A stretch of DNA of 64,000 nt from Pleurocapsa sp. PCC 7319 (GCF_000332195.1 NZ_KB235922.1:1946211-2010210), one strand, 5' to 3'; positions 18,586 through 28,218 are shown, counted from the first letter of the stretch. Notes: generated by a model not told the origin, from the letters alone. Made by a program: numbers and translations.

Positions 18586-18696
18586 ATGAATAAAAAAGAC
18601 AAAAAACAAACCCAAAACAACCCTCTTTTTGTTCCTTTAACTGCAAAAGAGCAGCAGCAGCTTTCTGGTGGTGGAAGACGTTCCGGTGGTGGCTAG
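18586..18696 (+). CDS. Short double-glycine leader peptide (36 aa), candidate C39 exporter substrate
   Basis: An ATG at 18586, preceded by a strong Shine-Dalgarno (AGAGGAAG, 18570-18577), opens a 36-codon frame ending TAG at 18694-18696. The Lys/Gln-rich start leads to NPLFVPLTAKEQQQLSGG. The hydrophobic/acidic spacing before L-S-G-G fits a class II bacteriocin-type leader (L18, E22, L26, G28, G29). Cleavage after Gly29 would release only seven residues, GRRSGGG. A C39 exporter with an intact active site lies 4 kb away, and an intrinsic-type terminator follows. A function as secreted peptide or signal is inferred; no bacteriocin activity can be claimed. Confidence 0.7.
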   Translation: MNKKDKKQTQNNPLFVPLTAKEQQQLSGGGRRSGGG

Positions 18697-18754
18697 GTCG
18701 TGTAAACAACTAGCTCTAAAACAAACTAAACAAATTGATTTAAGTTTAGATTTA

Positions 18755-18810
18755 TTGACGGCTCGATTTTTCTCAGTAGAAAAGTCAAGTCTTTTTTTTG
18801 CTTTTTTTCT
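18755..18810 (+). terminator. Likely intrinsic terminator after the GG peptide
   Basis: TTGAC (18755-18759) pairs with GTCAA (18784-18788), and TTTTCT (18768-18773) with AGAAAA (18778-18783). Together they form a bulged hairpin, followed by two long T-runs (18791-18798 and 18802-18808). It lies 59 bp after the peptide stop codon. Confidence 0.5.
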
Positions 18811-19057
18811 TTACAAGCTCATTCTTACTGCCAATAGCTCAGTTAAACCCAACTATATTCATTAAATCAAAGATAATTTTGACAATCAGTTATTTTTACA
18901 CGCTCCAGAGTAAGTAATCTTCAGCATTGGCGATCGCTCTCTACAGATTGGTTCATAATCGATTAATGATAGGTAAATTATTTCTCCGTGTCTCCCCATC
19001 TCAGTGTCAACTTCAACCCATCAACTAAAAGTTGACAGACCACTAATACTCCTCATT

Positions 19058-19191
19058 GTTAGCCCTGGTGACGGAGAAGATACTATTGTTGATTTTGATT
19101 TGGGACGCGATCGCCTTGGTTTAGCGGGAGATCTGGAATTTGACGATCTGACTTTTTAATCCTCTAAAAATTTGAGGTGGGTTTAGTAGCT
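19058..19191 (+). pseudogene. Relic of the C-terminal RTX region, duplicated from the 21412 gene
   Basis: Bases 19058-19156 are nearly identical to 24367-24465, the end of the RTX gene. They translate as [20 protein letters not shown] and on to DDLTF before TAA at 19157-19159. After a deletion the next bases, CCTCTAAAAATTTGAG, match the sequence around and after the RTX gene stop (24555 onward). There is no start codon and no upstream portion, so it is the scar of a lost or rearranged second copy. Confidence 0.85.
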
Positions 19192-19341
19192 CTAAATCAC
19201 CTACAGATGTAGAAAGATAATAATAAATTATTAAAAACATTATTATATTTAGTATAATTAATACTATTGCTAGTAATGTTATTCATTTAACATTTTTGGG
19301 CTTTCTATAAGTGTGCCTCTCACTAAGCATAGTTATAGAGT

Positions 19342-21159
19342 ATGTTGACTCCAAATATTTTTTGGCAACAGTTAGAATTAAATCAACTCAGCAAAGTTGA
19401 TTTAAAGGTTGATATACATAGATATCTATCTTCCCCCTCAATTTCTTGGCTAGCTTTAGCATTAGTATTCACAGGGGTACAGCCGTTAAATGCTGAGGAA
19501 GTAGGTTTAATCAAAACAGCTGAACATAAAGATAGTTCCCATCATTACTCAGAGCTGTTAACTAAATCTCTACCCATACCTAAAACAAAAACTCAAGAAC
19601 GAGGCAATAACCAGCAAAAATCTTTGAGTACTCCGGCTCATCAGGACTCAATTATTGCTCAAAACTCTGATGATATTCCTGAAGAAATTGTGGTTAAAAA
19701 TTTTGAGGTGGTTGGCAGTAGTGTTTTTAGTAGAGAAGAGCTAGTTGCAAAAATTAAACCTTATCGTAATCGTCCTCTAACTTTACCAGAGCTATTTCAA
19801 GTTAAAAGTGTGATCACTAAACTTTACACCGATCGAGGATATGTCAATTCTGGTGCATATATACCTCCCCAGGAACTTGATGATGGTACAGTCAAGATCG
19901 CCGTTTTGGAAGGTCAATTAGAAGAAATTAACGTCTCAGGAACCAAACATCTCTCCCCAAAATATATCTCCTCTCGTCTTGAGGCTGCTGCGGGAAAGCC
20001 CTTGAATGTTGACTCTTTATTGTCTGCTCTACAGTTATTACGGCTTAATCCTCTAATTGATAATATTTCGGCAGAATTATCGGCAGGTATTCGTCCTGGA
20101 ACAAGCTTACTCGATATTGAAATTAAAGAGGCAGATGTTTTTAATATTTCCACTAGTCTTAATAACAATAGATCGCCTAGCGTCGGCAGTAATCAGCGTT
20201 CTGTCGGTTTAAATCACGGTAATTTATTCGGGTTTGGAGATCAATTTAGCTTTAACTATACCAATACCGAAGGCAGCAATAGTTTTGATTTTGCCTATGC
20301 TCTGCCTGTAAACACCAAAAATGGCACGATTAAAGCAGCTTACAGTAGTAATGATAATGATGTGATCGAAGAACCCTTTACCCCTCTCGATATTGAATCT
20401 AAATCACGCTATTATGAGTTAAGTTTTCGTCAGCCTCTAATACTCAAACCAAATCAAGAATTTTCTATCGGCTTGAGTCTCTCCCATACTGATAGCGAAT
20501 CTTTTCTTCTTGATGACACATTTCCTTTATCTCGTGGTGCCGATGAAAATGGAGAAACTAGAATTAGTGCCATCAGGTTATTTCAAGAATTTGTTAATCG
20601 AAATGATAAACAGGTATTAGCATTTCGTTCTCAATTCAGTATTGGGGTGGATGCTCTCAATGCAACCATCAATGATGATCAGCCTGACAGTACTTTTTTT
20701 GCTTGGCGAGGACAAAGCCAATGGGTAAGAGAGCTAGATGAAGATCTTTTATTGCTTTTACGGGGAGATGCTCAATTATCAGGTGGAAGTTTAGTCTCTT
20801 TAGAACAGTTCCGGATTGGCGGAGTTAGTAGTGCTAGAGGTTATCGTCAGGATTTGAGTTTGGGAGATAATGGACTATTTGCCTCGGCAGAGTTACGAAT
20901 CCCGATTCTCAGATTGAGAAAAATTGATGGCTTAGTCCAAATTGCCCCTTTCATTGATATTGGCACAGTCTGGAACAATGATGAGGTTGAGATTGCCAAT
21001 ACGACTCTTCCTTCCTTAGGAGTAGGCTTGAATTTCGCTACGGGAACTAATTTTAATGCTCGTTTAGATTGGGGGATTCCTATAGTAAATATCGACAATG
21101 AGGGTGATTCTCTTCAAGAAGATGGGATTTACTTTTCCATCGATTACAACTTCTTCTAG
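19342..21159 (+). CDS. TpsB outer-membrane transporter (ShlB/FhaC/HecB family)
   Basis: A 605-aa Omp85-type transporter for TpsA exoproteins. An N-terminal export region (hydrophobic segment about 31-49, ending NAEE) is followed by a linker, two POTRA domains (about 117-275, e.g. VVKNFEVVGSSVFSREEL and INVSGTKHLSPKYI) and a 16-strand barrel to the C-terminus. The lid-loop signature VRGY is present as ARGY (498-501), and the protein ends with aromatic residues (YFSIDYNFF), as outer-membrane barrels do. Its partner TpsA is encoded 1 kb away on the opposite strand. The stop codon overlaps a 37-bp direct repeat shared with 25815. Confidence 0.92.
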   Translation: MLTPNIFWQQLELNQLSKVDLKVDIHRYLSSPSISWLALALVFTGVQPLNAEEVGLIKTAEHKDSSHHYSELLTKSLPIPKTKTQERGNNQQKSLSTPAHQDSIIAQNSDDIPEEIVVKNFEVVGSSVFSREELVAKIKPYRNRPLTLPELFQVKSVITKLYTDRGYVNSGAYIPPQELDDGTVKIAVLEGQLEEINVSGTKHLSPKYISSRLEAAAGKPLNVDSLLSALQLLRLNPLIDNISAELSAGIRPGTSLLDIEIKEADVFNISTSLNNNRSPSVGSNQRSVGLNHGNLFGFGDQFSFNYTNTEGSNSFDFAYALPVNTKNGTIKAAYSSNDNDVIEEPFTPLDIESKSRYYELSFRQPLILKPNQEFSIGLSLSHTDSESFLLDDTFPLSRGADENGETRISAIRLFQEFVNRNDKQVLAFRSQFSIGVDALNATINDDQPDSTFFAWRGQSQWVRELDEDLLLLLRGDAQLSGGSLVSLEQFRIGGVSSARGYRQDLSLGDNGLFASAELRIPILRLRKIDGLVQIAPFIDIGTVWNNDEVEIANTTLPSLGVGLNFATGTNFNARLDWGIPIVNIDNEGDSLQEDGIYFSIDYNFF

Positions 21160-21194
21160 TAGGTCATCGCAAAATAAATAATGCTTAACTTAGC
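21158..21194 (+). repeat. 37-bp direct repeat, left copy
   Basis: Begins AGTAGGTCATCGCAAAATAA and ends TTAACTTAGC. It matches 25815-25851 with about four mismatches, in the same orientation. The two copies enclose the ELWxxDGT-RTX gene and the TIGR03032 gene. This copy starts within the tpsB stop codon. Confidence 0.7.
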
Positions 21195-21411
21195 TAGGCA
21201 TCAGACAAACTCTACCTGTCTTGGTTAGAGCATTAATTTCTGCTATTGAACATACCGTAGCATAGTAAAATTTTATTAGAGTGATTTTGAGCGGTTTAAA
21301 TGAGTGTAGGTTGTTGTTTTTCAAACAAACAATACAAACGACCTTATTTGGTGTGAATTATTAGATTAACAACAATTTATTAATTGATTGCTAGCAATCA
21401 AATTAAAGCTG

Positions 21412-24400
21412 ATGGAAAACAATTTAAGTCAAGTTGTATTAGTTAAAGATATTCGTCCTGGTGCTAATAATTACGGTTATGTCTATAGTTCTTCTCCCTC
21501 TAATCTAACTGAGTTCAACGATCAGCTATATTTCACCGCCAATGATGGTGACAATGGTGATGAACTTTGGGTCAGCGATGGTACCACCGAGGGAACTCAA
21601 TTGGTTGCCGATATTCACCCTGGTAGTAGTGATTACGGCAATGCTTATGGCTCTTATATCAGTAATTTTACTGAGTTCAGCGATAAATTATATTTCACCG
21701 CCAATGATGGCGAAAATGGTTTTGAGTTATGGGTCAGTGATGGTACCACCGAGGGAACTCAATTATTAGTCGATATTCGTACTGGGACTAGCAACTACGG
21801 TTATTATGGTTCTTTTCCGAGTAGCTTCACTGAGTTCAATGACAAGCTATATTTTACTGCCAATGACGGCGAAAATGGCAATGAACTCTGGGTAACCGAC
21901 GGTACAACTAGTGGTACCCAATTAGTTGCCGATATTCGCCCTGGAACTAGTGATTACGGTGATGCTTATAGTTCCTTTATCAGTTACTTGACCGAGTTCA
22001 ATGACAAGCTATATTTTACCGCCAATGATGGTGACAATGGTGATGAACTTTGGGTCAGCGATGGTACCACCGAGGGAACTCAATTGGTTGCCGATATTCA
22101 CCCTGGTAGTAGTAATTATGATTATGCTTATGGTTCCTATGCCAGTAATTTTGCCGAGTTCAACGATAAATTATATTTCACGGCCAATAATGGCGAAAAT
22201 GGTAATGAACTCTGGGTAACCGATGGCTCCACCGAAGGAACTCAATTGCTGGTTGATATCAATCCTGGTAGTAGTGATTACGGTGACGCTTATAGTTCCT
22301 ATGCCAGTAACTTTATCGAGTTCAACGATCAGCTATATTTCACGGCTAATGATGGTGACAATGGCAATGAACTCTGGGTAACCGATGGCTCCACCGAAGA
22401 AACTCAATTAGTTACTGATATCCGCCCTGGTAGCAGTAGTTCCTATGCCAGTAATTTTATTGAGTTCAACGATAAATTATATTTCACGGCTAATGATGGT
22501 GACAATGGCAATGAACTCTGGGTAACCGATGGCTCCACCGAGGGCACTCAATTGCTGGTCGACATTAATCCTGGAACTAGTAATTACGGCTATGCTTATA
22601 GTTCCTATGCCAGTAATTTTATTGAGTTCAACGATAAATTATATTTCACGGCTAATGATGGTGACAATGGCAACGAACTCTGGGTCAGCGATGGCACCAC
22701 CGAGGGCACTCAATTAGTTACTGATATCCGCCCTGGTAGCAGTAATAACAGCTATATTTATAGTTCTTCTCCTAATAATTTGACGGAGTTCAACGGCCAG
22801 CTATATTTCACCGCCAATGATGGTGACAATGGCAACGAGCTCTGGGTCAGTGATGGCACCTCTGAGGGCACTCAATTACTGGTCGACATTCGTCCAGGTA
22901 GTAGTGATTATGGTTATATCTACGGTTCCTATGCCAGTGATTTTATTGAGTTCAACGAGCAGTTATATTTCACGGCTGATGATGGTGAAAATGGTAGAGA
23001 ACTCTGGGTCAGTGATGGCACCTCTGAGGGCACTCAATTGCTGGTCGACATTCGTCCAGGTAGTAGTGATTACGGTTATAATTATGGTTCTGTCCCCGAT
23101 GATTTGACGGAGTTCAACGATCAGCTATATTTCACGGCTAATGATGGCGAAAACGGTAGAGAACTCTGGGTCAGCGATGGCACCTCTGAGGGCACTCAAT
23201 TGCTGGTCGACATTAATCCTGGTAGTAGTGATTACGGTTATAATTATGGTTCCTATGCCCGTAACTTAACAGAGTTTAACGAGCAGCTGTATTTTACGGC
23301 CAATGATGGTGACAATGGCAATGAACTTTGGGTTAGCGATGGCACCTCTGAGGGCACTCAACTGCTGGTCGATATTAATCCTGGTAGTAGTGATTACGGT
23401 TATAATTATGGTTCCTATGCCCGTAACTTGACAGAGTTCAACGAGCAGTTATATTTCACAGCTGATGATGGTGAACATGGTAACGAACTCTGGGTCAGCG
23501 ATGGCACTACCGAGGGCACTCAACTGCTGGTCGACATTCGTCCAGGTAGTAGTGATTACGGTTATAACTATAGTTCTTCTCCTGATAATTTGACAGAGTT
23601 CAACGGCCAGCTATATTTCACGGCCCATGATGGTGAACATGGTAATGAACTCTGGGTCAGCGATGGCACTACCGAGGGGACCCAACTGCTGGTCGACATT
23701 CGCCCTGGTAGTAATGATTACGGTTATAACTATAGTTCTTCTCCTGATAATTTGACAGAGTTCAACGGCCAGCTATATTTCACAGCTGATGATGGTGAAA
23801 ATGGTAACGAACTCTGGGTCAGCGATGGCACCACCGAGGGCACTCAACTGCTGGTCGACATTCGTCCAGGTAGTAGTAGTTACGGCAATGCTTATGGCTC
23901 CTATGCTAGTAGCTTTGCCGAGTTCAACGGTAAGCTATATTTCACGGCCAATGATGGTGAAAATGGTAACGAACTCTGGGTCAGCGATGGCACCACCGAA
24001 GGGACTCAATTAGTTGCTGATATCCGCCCTGGTAGTAGTGATAACAGTTATGCTTATAGTTCTTATCCCAGCAATTTAACCATTACTGATGATGAATTAT
24101 TTTTTAGTGCGAATGATGGTGAAAATGGTGATGAGCTGTTTAAGTTAACCGTTGATGATTCACCTACTGTTATTAGTGGTACTAATCGCCCTGATAATCT
24201 TGTGGGGACGAATGGTGCAGACGAAATTGAAGGCTTAAAGGGTCAAGATACCCTTGATGGTAGTGCTGGTAATGATACTCTCCTTGGCGGCAATGGCAAA
24301 GATAAGCTAGTTGGTGGTACTGGCGATGATATTTTAACTGGCGGGGCTGGAAAAGATATCTTTGTTGTTAGCCCTGGTGATGGAGAAGATACTATTGTTG

Positions 24401-24561
24401 ATTTTGAGTTGGGACGCGATCGCCTTGGTTTAGCTGGAGATCTGGAATTTAACGATCTGACTTTTTCTGGAAATACAATTCAAACAGGTGATGAACTATT
24501 AGCAACTCTGAATGGTTTGAATACTGAAGACCTCACGGTTCATGACTTTTTGGGCCTCTAA
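21412..24561 (+). CDS. Giant ELWxxDGT-repeat protein with C-terminal RTX calcium-binding repeats
   Basis: A 1049-aa protein from ATG 21412 ([14 protein letters not shown]); an in-frame TTG at 21388 is a less likely start. Seventeen tandem repeats of 54 residues (162 bp; one of 53, one of 48, the last divergent) fill about residues 8-920. Consensus landmarks are [29 protein letters not shown] and [13 protein letters not shown]. The tail (about 925-1049) has RTX nonapeptides ([24 protein letters not shown]) and [11 protein letters not shown], a type I secretion-style C-terminus. There is no N-terminal signal peptide, consistent with type I export. It is probably a surface or secreted adhesin-like protein. 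Repeats are nearly identical at DNA level, so copy number may vary. Confidence 0.9.
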   Translation: MENNLSQVVLVKDIRPGANNYGYVYSSSPSNLTEFNDQLYFTANDGDNGDELWVSDGTTEGTQLVADIHPGSSDYGNAYGSYISNFTEFSDKLYFTANDGENGFELWVSDGTTEGTQLLVDIRTGTSNYGYYGSFPSSFTEFNDKLYFTANDGENGNELWVTDGTTSGTQLVADIRPGTSDYGDAYSSFISYLTEFNDKLYFTANDGDNGDELWVSDGTTEGTQLVADIHPGSSNYDYAYGSYASNFAEFNDKLYFTANNGENGNELWVTDGSTEGTQLLVDINPGSSDYGDAYSSYASNFIEFNDQLYFTANDGDNGNELWVTDGSTEETQLVTDIRPGSSSSYASNFIEFNDKLYFTANDGDNGNELWVTDGSTEGTQLLVDINPGTSNYGYAYSSYASNFIEFNDKLYFTANDGDNGNELWVSDGTTEGTQLVTDIRPGSSNNSYIYSSSPNNLTEFNGQLYFTANDGDNGNELWVSDGTSEGTQLLVDIRPGSSDYGYIYGSYASDFIEFNEQLYFTADDGENGRELWVSDGTSEGTQLLVDIRPGSSDYGYNYGSVPDDLTEFNDQLYFTANDGENGRELWVSDGTSEGTQLLVDINPGSSDYGYNYGSYARNLTEFNEQLYFTANDGDNGNELWVSDGTSEGTQLLVDINPGSSDYGYNYGSYARNLTEFNEQLYFTADDGEHGNELWVSDGTTEGTQLLVDIRPGSSDYGYNYSSSPDNLTEFNGQLYFTAHDGEHGNELWVSDGTTEGTQLLVDIRPGSNDYGYNYSSSPDNLTEFNGQLYFTADDGENGNELWVSDGTTEGTQLLVDIRPGSSSYGNAYGSYASSFAEFNGKLYFTANDGENGNELWVSDGTTEGTQLVADIRPGSSDNSYAYSSYPSNLTITDDELFFSANDGENGDELFKLTVDDSPTVISGTNRPDNLVGTNGADEIEGLKGQDTLDGSAGNDTLLGGNGKDKLVGGTGDDILTGGAGKDIFVVSPGDGEDTIVDFELGRDRLGLAGDLEFNDLTFSGNTIQTGDELLATLNGLNTEDLTVHDFLGL

Positions 24562-24621
24562 AAATTTGAGTAGCTTTAAATCAACTTCAGTCTTTAAACT
24601 TTCAATAGATTTAATTTTTGA

Positions 24622-25710
24622 ATGATGATTCAACCTGCAACTAAAGCTGATACTAATGCCCAACAAGAGGGGATACGGGAAGTCCGTTATGAGTACAGTA
24701 ATAATTTGGTTAACATTCTCAATCGCCTCAATATTTCCTTGTTTTTCTCGACATATCAAGCAGGTAAACTGGGAGTCGTAACGGTTAAAAACACTTCTCT
24801 CAATATTAGTTTCCATAACTTTGAGCGAGCGATGGGTATGGCAATCAGTCTTACTCAAATGGCAGTGGGGGGCAAAGACTGGATTTATTTTCTGAAAAAT
24901 GACTCGAATTTAGCTCCTCAAATTGAACCACCTGGTAGTTATGATGCTTGTTTTTTGACTAGAGGCGCGCAATATACGGGAGATATTTCAATTCACGATT
25001 TAGCTTGGGGGAGTCAAGAATTATGGATGGTTAATACGCGGTTTTCCTGTCTTTGTACTTTGTCTAATAACTATAACTTTTTACCGCAATGGCGACCATC
25101 TTTTATTAGCGCGATCGCCCCAGAAGATCGTTGTCATCTTAACGGTTTAGCGATGGTTAATGGAATGCCGAAATACGTTACTGTCTTGGGTCAAACTGAT
25201 AGTCCTGGAGGTTGGCGAGACAATAAAGCTAGTGGCGGTTGTATTTTGGAAGTTCCTAGTAGCAAACTAATTACTGACGGTTTATCGATGCCCCATTCTC
25301 CTAGAGTGTTTCAAAATCTTTTGTGGGTACTCAATTCGGGATATGGGGAAATTGCAACAGTAAATCTAGCTTCTGGCAAACAGGAAAAAATTGTCTCCTT
25401 ACCTGGCTACACTCGTGGACTAGCATTGTTGGGTCAGTATGCTTTTGTTGGTTTATCCAAGATTCGAGAAACAGCTATTTTTGGCAATTTACCGATCTGC
25501 GATCGCTTTAAAGAATTAAAATGTGGAATTTATATCGTAGACTTACAGACACGACAGATAATTAGTTGTTTGGAATTTCAAGAAGGCATTGATGAAATTT
25601 TTGATGTTCAGATTTCTCAATGTTCTTCAGCAATGATTTCTGGTCCTTATGTTGTAACTGATGGTGCGAATCAAATATGGTCTTTACCAGCTAGTAGTAG
25701 ATCAATTTAG
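24622..25710 (+). CDS. TIGR03032 / DUF4915 family protein
   Basis: A 362-aa protein without signal peptide or membrane helices. It matches the TIGR03032 family: the early segment LFFSTYQAGKLGVV, FERAMGMAIS, the D-x-x-W-G-S-Q-E-L-W-M-V-N-T-R-F-S-C-L block, and PQWRPSFISAIAPEDRCHLNG followed by T-D-S-P-G-G-W-R. The family is thought to fold as a beta-propeller and its function is not known. It lies 60 bp after the ELWxxDGT-RTX gene on the same strand, probably in one transcript, and the pair is bracketed by direct repeats. The role may be linked to making or modifying that surface protein (inference). Confidence 0.85.
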   Translation: MMIQPATKADTNAQQEGIREVRYEYSNNLVNILNRLNISLFFSTYQAGKLGVVTVKNTSLNISFHNFERAMGMAISLTQMAVGGKDWIYFLKNDSNLAPQIEPPGSYDACFLTRGAQYTGDISIHDLAWGSQELWMVNTRFSCLCTLSNNYNFLPQWRPSFISAIAPEDRCHLNGLAMVNGMPKYVTVLGQTDSPGGWRDNKASGGCILEVPSSKLITDGLSMPHSPRVFQNLLWVLNSGYGEIATVNLASGKQEKIVSLPGYTRGLALLGQYAFVGLSKIRETAIFGNLPICDRFKELKCGIYIVDLQTRQIISCLEFQEGIDEIFDVQISQCSSAMISGPYVVTDGANQIWSLPASSRSI

Positions 25711-25814
25711 CGTGCCATAAATGTAAAATGACAAGAATTTATTTTCAATAAGTATTATCGTCTTTTTCTGAATTCCGAACTTTTTAGCATCCATAATTTC
25801 AAAATTGGCAAATT

Positions 25815-25851
25815 AGTAGGTCATCGCCAAATAAATAATATTTAACTTAGG
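25815..25851 (+). repeat. 37-bp direct repeat, right copy
   Basis: Begins AGTAGGTCATCGCCAAATAA and ends TTAACTTAGG. It is the partner of 21158-21194 in direct orientation and sits about 60 bp upstream of ackA, so it could also hold part of the ackA promoter. Confidence 0.7.
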
Positions 25852-25908
25852 CTTTACCGAGATTGTTTAATCTAAGAGGTAAAGATTATCTAATCTATAA
25901 TAATCATC

Positions 25909-27108
25909 ATGATCGTCTTAGTACTTAATGCTGGTTCTAGTAGTCAGAAAAGCTGCCTTTACATTTTAGACGATTTCATTCCAGATACTCCCCCAGAACC
26001 TTTATGGGAGGCTCATCTAGATTGGACAGTGACTCAAGAGGGGGGAATTCTGACTGTAAAAAGCAATGATATTAAACAGCAAATAGAAGTTAAACAAAGG
26101 GAGACTGCTTTAAAAGTTCTCTTGAATACTTTAATTACAGAAGAAACTAAGGTATTAGAAAGTCTTGAGCAGATCGATGTGGTTGGTCATCGAGTAGTAC
26201 ATGGTGGAGCAAAATATAATCAAGCTACTGTAATTACCCCTGAAGTCAAGCAAGCGATCGCTGATCTAATTCCCCTCGCTCCTAACCATAACCCTGCCCA
26301 TTTAGCGGGAATAAATACTATCGAAGAAATCTTACCCCAAGTACCCCAAGTTGCAGTTTTTGATACGGCTTTTCATACCACAATTCCCCCACAGGCAAAA
26401 GTATATCCTTTACCCTATGAATACTATGAACAAGGGGTTCAGCGTTATGGGTTTCACGGTATTAGTCACCAATATTGTGCCAAGCGTACTGCCCAAGTTT
26501 TACAAAAACCCCTAAAATCCCTCAAAATTGTTTCTTGTCACTTAGGTAATGGTTGTTCTTTGGCTGCCATTAAAGATGGAATCTGTATTGCTACAACTAT
26601 GGGTTTTACACCCTTAGAAGGTTTAATGATGGGAACTCGCTGCGGCTCAATCGATCCTCAAATTCCTCTTTATCTGATGCAAAAATATGACTTGGATGTA
26701 GAGAAAGTAAGCCAAATACTTAATCAAGAATCAGGTTTTAAAGGAGTTTCTGGTATCTCTGCGGATCTCAGAGCCATTTTAAAGGCGATCGCCAGTGGTA
26801 ATCAACAAGCACAACTGGCTTTTAATATTTATCTTCATCGTCTCAGAAATGCTATTGGTGCCATGGTTGCGAGTCTTAATGGTTTAGATGTCTTGGTTTT
26901 TACGGCTGGAGTAGGGGAAAATTCCAGTATTGTTCGCGAAAAAACCTGTGCTGGTTTGACTTATCTAGGATTGCAATTAGATTTAGCTAAAAATAATACT
27001 TTCTCCGTAGATGATAATATTGCGGCTAAAAATTCCTCAGTACAAGTATTGGTAATTCATACTCAAGAAGATTGGGAGATCGCTATTCAAGCATCAATGC
27101 AAGTTTGA
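25909..27108 (+). CDS. ackA: Acetate kinase
   Basis: A 399-aa enzyme that interconverts acetate plus ATP and acetyl phosphate plus ADP. It carries the ASKHA-fold motifs of the family: NAGSSSQKS at the start, GHRVVHGG near residue 92, F-D-T-A-F-H near 146, YGFHGISHQYC near 180, HLGNGCS near 207, and GFTPLEGLMMGTRCGSIDP near 228. Length is normal. No pta gene is adjacent. It probably serves acetate overflow or fermentative ATP formation in the dark. Confidence 0.96.
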   Translation: MIVLVLNAGSSSQKSCLYILDDFIPDTPPEPLWEAHLDWTVTQEGGILTVKSNDIKQQIEVKQRETALKVLLNTLITEETKVLESLEQIDVVGHRVVHGGAKYNQATVITPEVKQAIADLIPLAPNHNPAHLAGINTIEEILPQVPQVAVFDTAFHTTIPPQAKVYPLPYEYYEQGVQRYGFHGISHQYCAKRTAQVLQKPLKSLKIVSCHLGNGCSLAAIKDGICIATTMGFTPLEGLMMGTRCGSIDPQIPLYLMQKYDLDVEKVSQILNQESGFKGVSGISADLRAILKAIASGNQQAQLAFNIYLHRLRNAIGAMVASLNGLDVLVFTAGVGENSSIVREKTCAGLTYLGLQLDLAKNNTFSVDDNIAAKNSSVQVLVIHTQEDWEIAIQASMQV

Positions 27109-27131
27109 AACAGCAATTGCACAAAAAACAC

Positions 27132-28019
27132 TTAATCGAATCGAGAATGTCTACTTGGTCGCATTTTTGAGCCATACATCCGAGTATAGACTTGGGTGAA
27201 TTCCGCACCTAACAAAATAATTTGAGCTGAATAGTATACCCAGGCAAGAAACACAATCAAAGAGCCTGCTGCACCATAAGCTGAACCCAAACTTCCTGTA
27301 CTGAGATAAAGACCTAATAGGAATTTACCAAATAGAAATAATAAGGCTGTAATTATTGAGCCTACTAAGACATCTTTCCAGGCAATTTTGACATCTGGAA
27401 CATATTTAAACATCAAACCAAAAACAAAAGTCATCAGACTCAAAGACAAAATAAAATCTAAGTTTTCCCACAAAAGTGTTGAACCTGGCAAAAAGTCTAA
27501 TTGGTATTTACTCACAGCAGAGACAACTGTACTCAAAATTAAAGATAGTACTACCAAAAATCCGATCACCAGTACCATTAAAAACGAAGATATACGTTTG
27601 CGAATAAATGGCTTAATTCCCTGTCCTGGATGAGGTTTAACGTTCCAGACAGTATTCAAAGCATCTTGCAGTTGAGCAAACATTCCTGAAGCCCCAATAA
27701 ACAGCACTCCAATACTAATTAAAGAAGCAATTCCTCTGATTTTAGGCTGGCTAATATTGTTGAGTGCCAGCAGAATTGGTTTGACCCCATCTTCTCCGAC
27801 TAAGGCAGTTAACTGTTGGGTAATTTCTTCTTGAGCCGCTTCTTGTCCAAAAAATTTCCCCGCAATCGCGATCGCAATTACTAGTAAAGGTGAAATAGAA
27901 AAGACTGTGTAATAGGCTAAAGCAGCAGCGATACGAGATGCCTTGTCCTTTTGCCACTCATTAAATGTTTCTTGGAGCAATCGTCCGATTTTACGTAAAT
28001 TCATTGATTTCAGTTTCAT
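27132..28019 (-). CDS. YihY / virulence factor BrkB family membrane protein
   Basis: A 295-aa inner-membrane protein with six hydrophobic segments. It has the family core: W-x-x-D-K-A-S-R-I-A-A-A-L-A-Y-Y-T-V-F-S near residues 19-42, L-Q-D-A-L-N-T-V-W near 116, and SLGSAYGAAGSLIVFLAWVYY near 243. Its physiological role is unsettled; the old RNase BN assignment was withdrawn. It is convergent with ackA, with only 23 bp between the ends and no clear terminator. Confidence 0.9.
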   Translation of the reverse strand: MKLKSMNLRKIGRLLQETFNEWQKDKASRIAAALAYYTVFSISPLLVIAIAIAGKFFGQEAAQEEITQQLTALVGEDGVKPILLALNNISQPKIRGIASLISIGVLFIGASGMFAQLQDALNTVWNVKPHPGQGIKPFIRKRISSFLMVLVIGFLVVLSLILSTVVSAVSKYQLDFLPGSTLLWENLDFILSLSLMTFVFGLMFKYVPDVKIAWKDVLVGSIITALLFLFGKFLLGLYLSTGSLGSAYGAAGSLIVFLAWVYYSAQIILLGAEFTQVYTRMYGSKMRPSRHSRFD

Positions 28020-28218
28020 TTAGCTCAAGTTTTTCTGCGTAAATTCAGATCAAAGCTCTTAGCAGTTGGTATTACCTATTTGATCACTTTTGTGAAGGAA
28101 ATATCTATTCAAATCTTATTTATATCAAGATTTAGTTAATTTGCTGTCAGCAATATGACTTAGGTAAAATCACGCAATAACATGGATGTACGTAATATAT
28201 TTCTGGCATCGATTATAA

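Larger units (their letters stand above)
18697..19341. other. Gene-free region upstream of tpsB with terminator, hairpin and RTX relic
   Basis: 645 bp. Besides the terminator after the peptide and the RTX gene relic at 19058-19191, it holds a hairpin of TGTCAACTT (19005-19013) with AAGTTGACA (19029-19037) immediately before the relic. An AT-rich stretch at 19200-19290 probably contains the tpsB promoter. No further peptide gene with a ribosome-binding site was found. Confidence 0.55.

Noticed and set aside
21542-24013. Repeated + strand frames inside the ELWxxDGT gene ([11 protein letters not shown]-type peptides)
   Set aside because: They arise from the 162-bp repeat read in an alternative frame and recur with it.
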